DNA of 21,574 nucleotides. Source: Bacillota bacterium (lineage in GTDB: Bacteria; Bacillota; Clostridia; Christensenellales; QAND01). Below, piece after piece: positions 7,112 through 13,315 of the stretch. The DNA is taken from the NCBI GenBank assembly GCA_003150225.1, contig QAND01000024.1, forward strand, positions 1 through 21,574. Direction: 5' to 3'. Position 1 is the first letter of the stretch; the number at the start of each line of letters is the position of its first letter. The notes under the pieces were generated by a model. That model was not told the DNA's origin and ran no database searches. It saw nothing but the letters and a program-made list of their open reading frames with translations. The translations under genes were made by a program, and so were the position numbers.

Positions 7112-7206
7112 GGAATCAACTCCCTGTAAAAAATAAGTATGGAAAGGCAGCCAAACGGCTCCTTCGTCATCTGCGGACACAAAACACAGTAAACCGGCGA
7201 AACCAC

Positions 7207-7226
7207 AAAAAAGCGGCGCTGCCGCT
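7207..7226 (-). terminator. Short hairpin with T6 run upstream of MFS permease 2
   Basis: On the minus strand AGCGGC, loop AGC, GCCGCT is followed directly by a T run (7207-7212). It lies 122 nt after the methyltransferase stop and 96 nt before the permease start. It could end the methyltransferase transcript or act as a leader attenuator of the permease. The rest of the 236-nt gap shows no gene. Confidence 0.5.
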
Positions 7227-7347
7227 CTCTCTACAAATCCCCTCCCAATTTCATCACGATTAACACTCTATCCCATTACGGCGGCAAAGTAAATACATTA
7301 TTTGACGTTTTTTCACGGCATTTCTTTGTTTGAAAGACGGCTAAAGC

Positions 7348-8148
7348 TCATACCCTCCGGCCCAAATATAGATCCACGGTATCATAGATAGTAATGCTTT
7401 TGCCAAAAGCCTCGATGGCCTCCCGGATCTCCCGCAAAAGGCCAGTCCGTGCGTCCGCCTCCATGGAGCGGTGGTCGGAATAGGTGTTCAAAAGGGCGAG
7501 ATAGGATGCCCCGTCCATCACCCGCGTTCTATGGTATAGCCGGTATTGGACCTCTGCAAACCCGTATTCCTCCAGTAAATCCCTGTATCGGCTGCAATCC
7601 GGCTCGGCAAACTCGCGGGGTGCCGCTGTTCCAGGCCGATAGCGCCGGTAAGCCCGTTGGATTTCCCGATGCAAGGGGTCCTCTGCCCGGCCCACAAAGG
7701 GATGATTCCAAAACAGCGCGATGGTTCCGCCTGGCCGCAGCAGACGATAGGCTTTGGGAAACCCCACCTCCGGCGGAACCCAATGAAACGCTGTGGCGGA
7801 ATACAGCAAGTCATAGGTTTCCTGGGTATCAAAATCCTCAAAGGATACGCATTCCGCCTGAAAACCAGGCATGCCGGAAAATCGTTTTTGGCAATATGCT
7901 ATCATACGATCCCCCAAATCCAGTCCGGTCACACGGCATCCTGTGGCTAGAATAGGCCCGGTAGCCTGGCCGGTGCCAATTCCCACCTCAAGGGCAGACC
8001 GCTCCCCTTTCAGGCCAGCGTATGCGATTAGATCGGAAAAAAGCGCCCCGGGATAATCCGGCCGGCTTCTGTGGTAGTTTTCCGGATCCTCATCAAATTT
8101 CATCCGCAGCTCTTCAGCCTCCTGATGGCCTTCTATCCCGCTTTTCAC
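7348..8148 (-). CDS. Class I SAM-dependent methyltransferase
   Basis: A 266-residue Rossmann-fold methyltransferase of the small-molecule UbiE/Methyltransf_11 kind. Motif I is ALEVGIGTGQAT (52-63), the acidic residue closing strand 2 is Asp77 in GLDLGD, and the strand-4 region is YDLLYSATAFHWVPPE followed by RLLRPGGTIALFWN (post-I to III). The C-terminal part (YRRYRPGT.., RTRVMDGASYLALLNTYSDH) resembles methyltransferases acting on unknown small substrates. GTG 8148 has AGGGAG 6 nt upstream; an internal ATG at 8103 (MKFDEDPENYHRSRPDYP) matches the usual family N-terminus but AGGAGG is 14 nt away, so the start is uncertain. It sits between two related permeases, possibly as an unrelated insertion or as a modifying enzyme for the transported compound. 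Confidence 0.85.
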   Translation of the reverse strand: MKSGIEGHQEAEELRMKFDEDPENYHRSRPDYPGALFSDLIAYAGLKGERSALEVGIGTGQATGPILATGCRVTGLDLGDRMIAYCQKRFSGMPGFQAECVSFEDFDTQETYDLLYSATAFHWVPPEVGFPKAYRLLRPGGTIALFWNHPFVGRAEDPLHREIQRAYRRYRPGTAAPREFAEPDCSRYRDLLEEYGFAEVQYRLYHRTRVMDGASYLALLNTYSDHRSMEADARTGLLREIREAIEAFGKSITIYDTVDLYLGRRV

Positions 8149-8194
8149 TTTCCTCTCCCTCTTCCTCTATTAGGATGCTTTTTCATCTTACCAC

Positions 8195-8230
8195 AAAAAG
8201 ACGGGCCGTGGGACTTGCCCCACGGCCCGT
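8195..8230 (-). terminator. Strong intrinsic terminator of MFS permease 3
   Basis: ACGGGCCGTGGG (8201-8212) and CCCACGGCCCGT (8219-8230) form a perfect 12-bp stem. On the minus strand it is followed by CTTTTTG. It lies 28 nt after the permease stop at 8259, so the methyltransferase must use its own promoter in the 50 nt that follow. Confidence 0.88.
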
Positions 8231-8258
8231 AGTGAATCCACCCTGCCCCGCTGCTTTT

Positions 8259-9449
8259 CTAAGCCGTTTTGCGGAGCCTCTTCCCCAGGACTTGGAACAG
8301 GATAAACAGGCCCACGGCACAGATGCCCACGGTACCCACCACAAGATACCCGGTACGTACACCGGCGGCGTCCCGCAGGATGCCGCACACGTTGTTGGCA
8401 ATGATTCCCGCTACCCCCATAATGGCACCGTTGACGGTGACCACCGTGGAAGACAGCCCTTCCGGTGCCTTGGAGTGGATGTAGTTGATGACGGTGGAAA
8501 TCATAAAAGCAAAGGCAACGCCGCTGGACAACATCAGGGCGATGACCACCCAAATACTATGGGCGGTGGACAGCAAAAAGGCCTCACAGGCATAATATCC
8601 AAATACCAGGCAAATCAAAACGCTGGGCTTTACCCGTTTCTGAACCTTGGGCACCAATAGGAAGCAAAAGAACTCCGCCCCAGCCTTGATGCCGGCCAAT
8701 AGCCCCACCATGGACTTATCCCCCATAATATCGCCTACCAGGTATTGCAGCTGAATGCCAGAACCGCTGAAAGGCATCAGCATAAAAATAGCGCAGGCGA
8801 AATAGGTCATCAGGTCGTAGCTGTGGAACAGACGCCCCAGTTGCAATTTTTCCCCCTTGGCTTTTGAGGGAGCTGTTTTCCCCACCGCGGGGCCGGGATC
8901 CCCAATCCGGCTGGCTAGAAACAGAATGGGAATCAAAAACAGCGGCATCAACCAGAACACCGCGCCGGTGCCCAGCAAGGCCGCCAAAGGAGTGGATAGC
9001 GCCGCCATGGCGGCGTATCCCAAAGAACCGTATTTTCTGGTGTTGGAATAGTTAAAGGAAGGCTCGCTGTCCTGGATCTTCATCAGCCAGCTATCCATCA
9101 GGGATTCATGGGATGCCCGGAAGAAGGTGCCGGATAGCAGCAGAACCACCGTAAGGGGAAGGGTCCCCAGCTTTACGCTCACCGAAAGGGGGACAAAAAA
9201 CCAAACGATGGACGCGCCGGTCAACGCGATGCAAAAGGTTTTCCGTACGCCGATCTTATCTGCCAGCATGCCAAACAGCGGAGGCGTCAACATGGAAACC
9301 ACGGAGATCCCGCTCATGGCGGCGCCCACAGCGGTGCCGTCCATTCCCGTCTCCCCCAGGATCACCGCGATAAACGAAAGGGAAACCATCCCCGCGTAGA
9401 ACAGCAGTTCCTGGACGTTGATCAGCAGCAGCTTTTTCTTAAATTCCAT
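8259..9449 (-). CDS. MFS permease 3 (LacY/MFS_1-like paralogue)
   Basis: A 396-residue permease related to the two at 4545 and 5912. It carries GMLADKIGVRKT (60-71), SLMDSWLMKIQ (116-126) and TRKYGSLGYA (137-146), and a KTAPSKAKGEKLQLG central loop before helix 7. ATG 9449 is chosen over the GTG at 9452: AAAGGGG lies 8 nt upstream and the MEFKKKLLLI start matches the paralogues. Homology over the entire length shows the three genes arose by duplication, but residues in the substrate-binding helices differ, so their substrates may differ. It lies downstream of the CBM9-like gene, separated by hairpins that probably make it a separate transcript. Confidence 0.87.
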   Translation of the reverse strand: MEFKKKLLLINVQELLFYAGMVSLSFIAVILGETGMDGTAVGAAMSGISVVSMLTPPLFGMLADKIGVRKTFCIALTGASIVWFFVPLSVSVKLGTLPLTVVLLLSGTFFRASHESLMDSWLMKIQDSEPSFNYSNTRKYGSLGYAAMAALSTPLAALLGTGAVFWLMPLFLIPILFLASRIGDPGPAVGKTAPSKAKGEKLQLGRLFHSYDLMTYFACAIFMLMPFSGSGIQLQYLVGDIMGDKSMVGLLAGIKAGAEFFCFLLVPKVQKRVKPSVLICLVFGYYACEAFLLSTAHSIWVVIALMLSSGVAFAFMISTVINYIHSKAPEGLSSTVVTVNGAIMGVAGIIANNVCGILRDAAGVRTGYLVVGTVGICAVGLFILFQVLGKRLRKTA

Positions 9450-9544
9450 CACAACAACCCCTTTAAAATGATTTGACGCCGGAGAACTGCGGCGCCCACA
9501 GATTGCAGTTCGGTGGAATCGTTCCCTAATATTCAGATAAAATC

Positions 9545-9582
9545 CCCTCTGGATAATCCAAGATTATCCTTTTTTCAGAGGG
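9545..9582. promoter_or_regulatory. Nested inverted repeat upstream of MFS permease 3
   Basis: GGATAATC-CAA-GATTATCC (9551-9569) is a perfect 8-bp inverted repeat, nested inside CCCTCT (9545-9550) and AGAGGG (9577-9582). It lies about 100 nt upstream of the permease start. On the minus strand a TTGTCA (9583-9588) followed 15 nt later by GATAAT could be a promoter running into the repeat, making it a candidate operator. On the plus strand it is followed by T6 and would look like a terminator, but no plus-strand gene precedes it. Confidence 0.45.
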
Positions 9583-9602
9583 TTGACAATAGGCAAATAT
9601 AG

Positions 9603-9630
9603 GAAACGGAGGGGAAATCCCCTCCGTTTC
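9603..9630 (-). terminator. Hairpin after the CBM9-like gene
   Basis: GAAACGGAGGGG (9603-9614) and CCCCTCCGTTTC (9619-9630) form a perfect 12-bp stem with loop AAAT, 18 nt after the stop codon. The minus-strand tail CTATATTTG is only moderately U rich. Likely the terminator of the CBM9-like gene. Confidence 0.7.
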
Positions 9631-9648
9631 AATTTCAGAATCCTGTAA

Positions 9649-10263
9649 CTACTCTAAAATCAGATCCCCAAAGCCCGAACGCTCGTGGAAGCCGGGCGTG
9701 GGGTTCCAGGTCCCTGCGTGGCGCAGGTCGCCCTGGGCGCACACCGTAAAGAAATTCCCCTTGATCCTGCTGCCAGAGCCCAAGCCGGTACAGCCGTATA
9801 CCTGGTTCAAGATGGCAAATGGAATCTCATAGGTCAGCTCCCAATACTCCCCATTGTAATCCGCAGGATCCGTCACCGTGCTTTGGATATGGAACTCCTC
9901 CGGCAGGATATGCCACAAACGCCCCCGGGGCTTGATGTACCCAAAGCCCAGGAGCAGCGCCCCCAAGACGTTGGTTTCAAAATTCATGTAGTCCTCCCGA
10001 ACATCGGGATAGGGGTTCAAGAAAAACTCCACGCAGCTGTTCTCCGATACGGGATCGTTGTAATTCCGCAGGGTACCCAGGATAGCGGGCTCCTCGGCAT
10101 GGAATTTAACATAAAACCGTTCCCCATCATGGCACACCTTGGCATAGGCCTTGGGATAATATTCCTTCTCATTGGGGGAATAGTTGGTAATATCCGCCTG
10201 GGGGATATCCTCCCAGGGGACGTTCGCTCCAGCGGGAATCTTTTTGATAACATAGGTATTCAC
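9649..10263 (-). CDS. Carbohydrate-binding family 9-like protein, stand-alone
   Basis: A 204-residue single-domain protein resembling the CBM9-like (DOMON-type) beta-sandwich. The family pattern is clear: FYVKFHAEEP (50-59), NYNDPVSENSCVEFFLNP (67-84), then DYMNFETNVLGALLLGFG (91-108), WELTYEIPF, and a GDL..HAGTWNP end. CBM9 modules usually bind reducing ends of xylan or cellulose fragments and are parts of secreted enzymes. Here there is no signal peptide and no catalytic module, so it is probably cytoplasmic; a role in handling imported glycosides beside the permease genes is an inference. GTG 10263 is preferred to the GTG at 10272 because GGGAG sits 8 nt upstream of the former. It follows the MscS gene by 50 nt and may be read with it. 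Confidence 0.78.
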   Translation of the reverse strand: MNTYVIKKIPAGANVPWEDIPQADITNYSPNEKEYYPKAYAKVCHDGERFYVKFHAEEPAILGTLRNYNDPVSENSCVEFFLNPYPDVREDYMNFETNVLGALLLGFGYIKPRGRLWHILPEEFHIQSTVTDPADYNGEYWELTYEIPFAILNQVYGCTGLGSGSRIKGNFFTVCAQGDLRHAGTWNPTPGFHERSGFGDLILE

Positions 10264-10313
10264 AAGCTCCACTCCCTTACGGTTTCATTCCGATTTTCAC
10301 TGCCCTTATCCTA

Positions 10314-11192
10314 TCACATTTTGGAGGAATCTTCCACAGGCTCCTGGGATACCACCACATACTGCCGGGGCAACTGGATACCCGCCCGGTCAAAGGCCAG
10401 CTTCACATCCCGGCGGATCTCACAAAGAGCAGTATAGCCCAAGGCTGGGCTTTCCGTCCAAATGGAGGCCCGAAGCTTCAGGGCGTTTCCATCGATATCC
10501 ACCAGCCGGACCGGCACCTTGGGCTTGCCCTCGGCCAGTTCTTCCTCCGTCCGCTGATCCAGACAGAGGGGATGGCGCTCCGCAATGTCCCTTACGGTTT
10601 CCATGGCCAGCAGCAAATCGGATTGGCCCGATATGGCAATGTCAAAGAAGTTGCAGAATCGGTCCCCCACCACATCGGTGTTCTCGATGACCATCTTATC
10701 CAAAACGCTGTTGGGCACTACGATCAGAGAATTGTCAAAGGTTCTGAATTTGCTGTACAGGATGGTCACGCTCTCGGCAATGGCCGTTACCCCAATATCC
10801 CGCAGCTTCACCCGATCTCCTTCCGCAAAGGGCTTCGCGGTGGAGATCAAAAGCCCGCTGACAAAGTTGCTGAGGCTCTGCTGGGACGCAAGGCCAATAA
10901 AGACCGCCACCACGCCGGACCCGGCCAAAAGGGAGGTCAGGAATCCCCTAAGGGGCTTGATCTGGTATAGGATGCCCAGAAGGGCAAAGAGGATGATCAG
11001 CGTCCGAACGATGGACTGCAAAAAACGCAGGTTGGTGCGGCGGGATCCCATACGCTTTTGAATCCCCCGGAAAATCCGCCGGCTGATCCATAGACAGATC
11101 ACCGCCAAGAGGGCGATGAGCAGGGTGTCGATCAATGCTTGCAGGGCGCCGCCCTCAAACCACCCATTGAGGGATTCCCAAAACTGTTCCAT
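10314..11192 (-). CDS. Small-conductance mechanosensitive channel, MscS family
   Basis: A 292-residue MscS-type channel, an osmotic safety valve in the cytoplasmic membrane. Helices are visible at about residues 17-38, 60-78 and 84-110; the last is the pore helix (LLAGSGVVAVFIGLASQQS), rich in small residues and followed by SNFVSGLLISTAKPFAEGD. The cytoplasmic beta domain follows with VTILYSKFRTFDNSLIVVPNSVL, a strongly conserved MscS signature, and an alpha/beta C-terminal domain (VPVRLVDIDGNALKLRASIW). ATG 11192 has GGAG 8 nt upstream; the earlier in-frame ATG at 11225 lacks a ribosome site. The family is certain. The small RNA gene at 11368-11526 ends 176 nt upstream and seems independent. 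Confidence 0.93.
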   Translation of the reverse strand: MEQFWESLNGWFEGGALQALIDTLLIALLAVICLWISRRIFRGIQKRMGSRRTNLRFLQSIVRTLIILFALLGILYQIKPLRGFLTSLLAGSGVVAVFIGLASQQSLSNFVSGLLISTAKPFAEGDRVKLRDIGVTAIAESVTILYSKFRTFDNSLIVVPNSVLDKMVIENTDVVGDRFCNFFDIAISGQSDLLLAMETVRDIAERHPLCLDQRTEEELAEGKPKVPVRLVDIDGNALKLRASIWTESPALGYTALCEIRRDVKLAFDRAGIQLPRQYVVVSQEPVEDSSKM

Positions 11193-11367
11193 TTGTTTCA
11201 CTCCATCAAAAAATGCCTCTACCATAGTAGAGAGTATGCCAGTATAGTAACATGATTCCCCAAAAAAGGGAAAGGACCATGTCCACCATACACGGTCCTC
11301 GCATGCCCCTTACAACGGAATATAATATACGCAGATGCATATATCCAATCTCAGTACCGCGCCGAAC

Positions 11368-11394
11368 AAAAAAGGCTTTACGATGTGTAAAGCC
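11368..11394 (-). terminator. Terminator of the small RNA gene
   Basis: GGCTTTAC (11374-11381) and GTAAAGCC (11387-11394) form a perfect 8-bp stem with loop GATGT; the minus-strand tail is six Ts (11368-11373). Confidence 0.88.
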
Positions 11395-11526
11395 AATAAA
11401 CCCCTACTTGGGTTTCTCGCACTCTTTTCCACACCGGGAGGCATAGGCGTTTCCCCCTATACCCTAACGACTTTTGGCCATAAACGCGAGGTTCTTAGGC
11501 GTTCAGTTCAGAGCAGTATTTAATTT
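11368..11526 (-). ncRNA. ssrS: Small structured RNA gene, candidate 6S RNA
   Basis: A promoter-to-terminator unit with no reading frame. On the minus strand the -35/-10 pair at 11533-11562 fires near 11526, and the transcript ends at the hairpin with T6 at 11368-11394, giving about 159 nt. It can fold into a rod: GCCTAA (11495-11500) with TTGGC (11392-11396), CTCGC (11486-11490) with GCGAG (11416-11420), and an apical stem of 11456-11464 with 11439-11447. Between the first two stems is an asymmetric bubble whose 3' strand holds a small hairpin, AAACCC/GGGTTT (11398-11415). A central bubble with a hairpin in its 3' strand is a hallmark of 6S RNA, which binds the housekeeping RNA polymerase. 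The 5' closing stem is weak because TTGGC overlaps the terminator arm, so 6S identity is an inference. The RNA gene itself is well supported. Confidence 0.6.
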
Positions 11527-11532
11527 GCTCTT

Positions 11533-11562
11533 ATCATAGCATCCCCCTCGGTTTTTTGTCAA
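11533..11562 (-). promoter_or_regulatory. Strong sigma-A promoter of the small RNA gene
   Basis: On the minus strand a perfect TTGACA (11557-11562) is followed after 18 nt by TATGAT (11533-11538), which is preceded by TG one base away (extended -10). This is the best-matching minus-strand promoter I see in the window, consistent with an abundant stable RNA. Confidence 0.85.
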
Positions 11563-11597
11563 CCAATCCCACGATATTTTCAGCAATCGATTTAATC

Positions 11598-11625
11598 AAT
11601 ACAAAAATTATCTAATTTTTGTATT
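11598..11625. repeat. Perfect 13-bp AT-rich inverted repeat
   Basis: AATACAAAAATTA (11598-11610) and its exact reverse complement TAATTTTTGTATT (11613-11625) are separated by only TC. It lies about 36 nt upstream of the -35 box of the small RNA promoter. The tight spacing suits a dimeric DNA-binding protein more than an RNA hairpin terminator; an UP-element-like or operator role is possible. Confidence 0.8.
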
Positions 11626-11799
11626 TCCTTATCGCATAGGGCTTTTGCCCCATTGGATTATTTCAATGACGGAGATCCGTGTCCTCTTTCCAAAAACCAG
11701 TCCTTGCTCAGAGATGCCGTCCTAATCAGCCCATGGCTTCTGAAAATCCCCAAGAAAATGCCGTCCATTTTAGAACCCAATATCAAGCGGTTCCGGTCT

Positions 11800-12132
11800 C
11801 TACAAAATAGACAGCGATGTAATATCATCGGCCGTATGAATGATCTGCCGAAACAGCACTGCACCTATCAGATATAAAAAAAGAGCGTCCCACAGCATCC
11901 CGCCCATGTTCGCAAAACGGCTGAACCAAACCATTGTGAAGTTTCTTTCATCCATACCCTAAAACGTCCATTTTAGCTTTTCACGAGGCGATTCCCCTGG
12001 ATCGAAGTTTCTTCTCTCCGTGAAAACCTCAGACGCATCCATCACAATTCCAACTTCCTGCATCCCGGTCAATCCGCTCAAAAGAGCGTCTTTCATCCCA
12101 GAACAATATAGAGTCCCTCCATATTCTGGCAT
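11800..12132 (-). pseudogene. Possible decayed or split small gene
   Basis: One minus-strand frame reads MPEYGGTLYCSGMKDALLSG... from ATG 12132 for 57 residues to a TAG at 11959-11961. It continues in the same frame as GMDERNFTMVWFSRFANMGG... for another 52 residues to TAG at 11800. The second part contains a plausible membrane helix (MLWDALFLYLIGAVLFRQII). A single in-frame stop inside about 110 protein-like codons suggests a decayed gene or two small proteins. No ribosome site precedes the first ATG and I do not recognise the sequence, so it may also be chance. Confidence 0.22.
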
Positions 12133-12178
12133 AGAGAATCCGACACGCGTAAGCCCCAGCCTATTCCGTTCAAATTAG

Positions 12179-12205
12179 AAAAAGAGGCCCACATAAGCGG
12201 GCCTC
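12179..12205 (-). terminator. Intrinsic terminator of rnpB
   Basis: GAGGCCC (12184-12190) and GGGCCTC (12199-12205) pair around an 8-base loop; the minus-strand tail is TTTTT (12179-12183). It directly follows the RNase P RNA. Confidence 0.88.
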
Positions 12206-12211
12206 CATGAA

Positions 12212-12544
12212 GCGAGCAAGCCTATAAGCCGAGTTCTGTCGTGAATGACCATCTATCTAGGCCCTGCGTCACCGCGGGGCTCAAGCAGTTACCCGGAGCG
12301 TGACGGGCCGCCACAATTGCTCCCTATCAACCTTGCACCGGATGGGGTTTACATAGCGGACAAGTCGCCAGGCCGCTGGTGAGCTCTTACCTCACCTTTC
12401 CACCCTTGCGTCCCAAACGGGATTCGCGGTATCTCTCTGTTGCACTTTCCTTGAAGTCGCCTTCACCGGACGTTATCCGGCATCCTGCCCTATGGTGCTC
12501 GGACTTTCCTCGAGCAAACGCTCGCGGTCATTCAGCCTACTCGC
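12212..12544 (-). ncRNA. rnpB: RNase P RNA, bacterial class A
   Basis: The catalytic RNA of RNase P, which trims the 5' leader from tRNA precursors, about 333 nt. The diagnostic elements are present on the minus strand: GAGGAAAGTCC (12501-12511, 5' part of P4 region), GACAGAACTCGGCTTA (12225-12240, 3' part), and a P1 helix joining GCGAGTAGGCT (5' end, 12534-12544) with AGGCTTGCTCGC near 12212-12223. The GGTAAGAGCTCACCAGC and GTAAACCCCATCCGG segments in the middle fit the ancestral class A fold (P11-P14 domain) and not the Bacillus class B. The 5' end lies 7 nt after the stop of the zinc-ribbon gene, so it is either processed from that operon or has a promoter inside the gene. Ends are estimated from the P1 pairing. 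Confidence 0.96.
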
Positions 12545-12551
12545 GTCATAC

Positions 12552-13271
12552 CTATTCCATGAAGAGAATCCTGCCGCAGCTCTCGCACTCGATGATCCCC
12601 TCCCCCTCCTTGATCTTCCGAAGGGTCAAGCTGGGAATGGTCATATTGCAGCCGCTGCATCGATCCTCGTTGACCTTGGCCAACGGGTTCAGCCGGTTTT
12701 TCTTGATCTTCTTATACTCCGCCAAAAGCGCGGGATCGGTGATAAATTTCTCCTTTTCCGCCACAGCAGCCTGCAGGGCGTTAAGCTCTCCCTTGGCCTC
12801 GTCCAGTTCCTTGTCATGGAGGGCCTTGAGCGCGTCAAAATCGGTCTTGGCCTTCTGCATCTTCACATAGGCGTCCTTTAGGACCCCTTCCGCCCCATAG
12901 GCCAGCTTGCTGATGTCATTGAGCTCCTTATTCAGCCCGTTTAACTGTTTGCTGAGGGCGTCCATTTCCCTGGAAATCCGGCGAAGTTCCTCCAGATCCT
13001 CATCGTCCCCCAGGTCGGTGAGGTCCTGATCCAGCATGGCAAATTCCTCCATAGCCTTCCGAATATCCTCTTGAATAGAGGCGGCATTCCGCTGCCCCTT
13101 TAAGAGATCCTCCTCCAGCTGCTTTACCTTTTTCTGCTGCTCCAGCAGATAATTCCGCATGGCCAAAAGCTTCTTCCGGGTCTGGGACTCCCGAAGTTTT
13201 CGTTCAAAGCGGCTCAGATTGATGTCGGCTGCCTGGTATTCCCATAGCGCCTGATAAATTTCATTACCCAT
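12552..13271 (-). CDS. Coiled-coil C4 zinc-ribbon protein (DUF164/zf-RING_7 type)
   Basis: A 239-residue protein with a long heptad-rich coiled coil (about residues 10-185; AMRNYLLEQQKKVKQLEEDL, RRISREMDALSKQLNGLNKE) and a C-terminal zinc ribbon with CSGC (Cys205, Cys208) and CESC (Cys229, Cys232). This architecture is typical of a widespread bacterial family, often located next to Nif3-like genes as here, and it is usually annotated as nucleic-acid binding without firm function. ATG 13271 is chosen since GGGAGG lies 8 nt upstream; the ATG at 13277 would be only 2 nt from it. It follows the Nif3-like gene by 44 nt and precedes rnpB by 7 nt. The family is sure, the role is not. Confidence 0.92.
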   Translation of the reverse strand: MGNEIYQALWEYQAADINLSRFERKLRESQTRKKLLAMRNYLLEQQKKVKQLEEDLLKGQRNAASIQEDIRKAMEEFAMLDQDLTDLGDDEDLEELRRISREMDALSKQLNGLNKELNDISKLAYGAEGVLKDAYVKMQKAKTDFDALKALHDKELDEAKGELNALQAAVAEKEKFITDPALLAEYKKIKKNRLNPLAKVNEDRCSGCNMTIPSLTLRKIKEGEGIIECESCGRILFME

Positions 13272-13315
13272 TCGCATCGCCTCCCAATATAGAAAGGAGC
13301 CTCCATAGGCTTTGC

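Larger units (their letters stand above)
11563..12178. other. Low-GC stretch without a confident gene
   Basis: About 620 bases between the small RNA promoter and the RNase P terminator. It is visibly more AT rich than its surroundings. It contains the palindrome at 11598-11625 and an interrupted frame on the minus strand (11800-12132). Short plus- and minus-strand frames near 11653-11877 lack ribosome sites and recognisable sequence. I see no tRNA, repeat array or transposase remnant. Confidence 0.7.

Noticed and set aside
9551..9576. Plus-strand intrinsic terminator (stem plus T6)
   Set aside because: No plus-strand gene lies upstream for kilobases; the element is better explained as a minus-strand regulatory repeat, although the T run is real.
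11368..11526. A riboswitch (for example c-di-AMP type) controlling mscS
   Set aside because: The RNA ends in its own complete terminator 176 nt before the gene, and the conserved core sequences of the c-di-AMP riboswitch are not seen; an independent small RNA fits better.
11653..11877. A 74-residue plus-strand frame in the intergenic gap
   Set aside because: No ribosome site, no recognisable motif, and no promoter; likely chance in an AT-rich segment.
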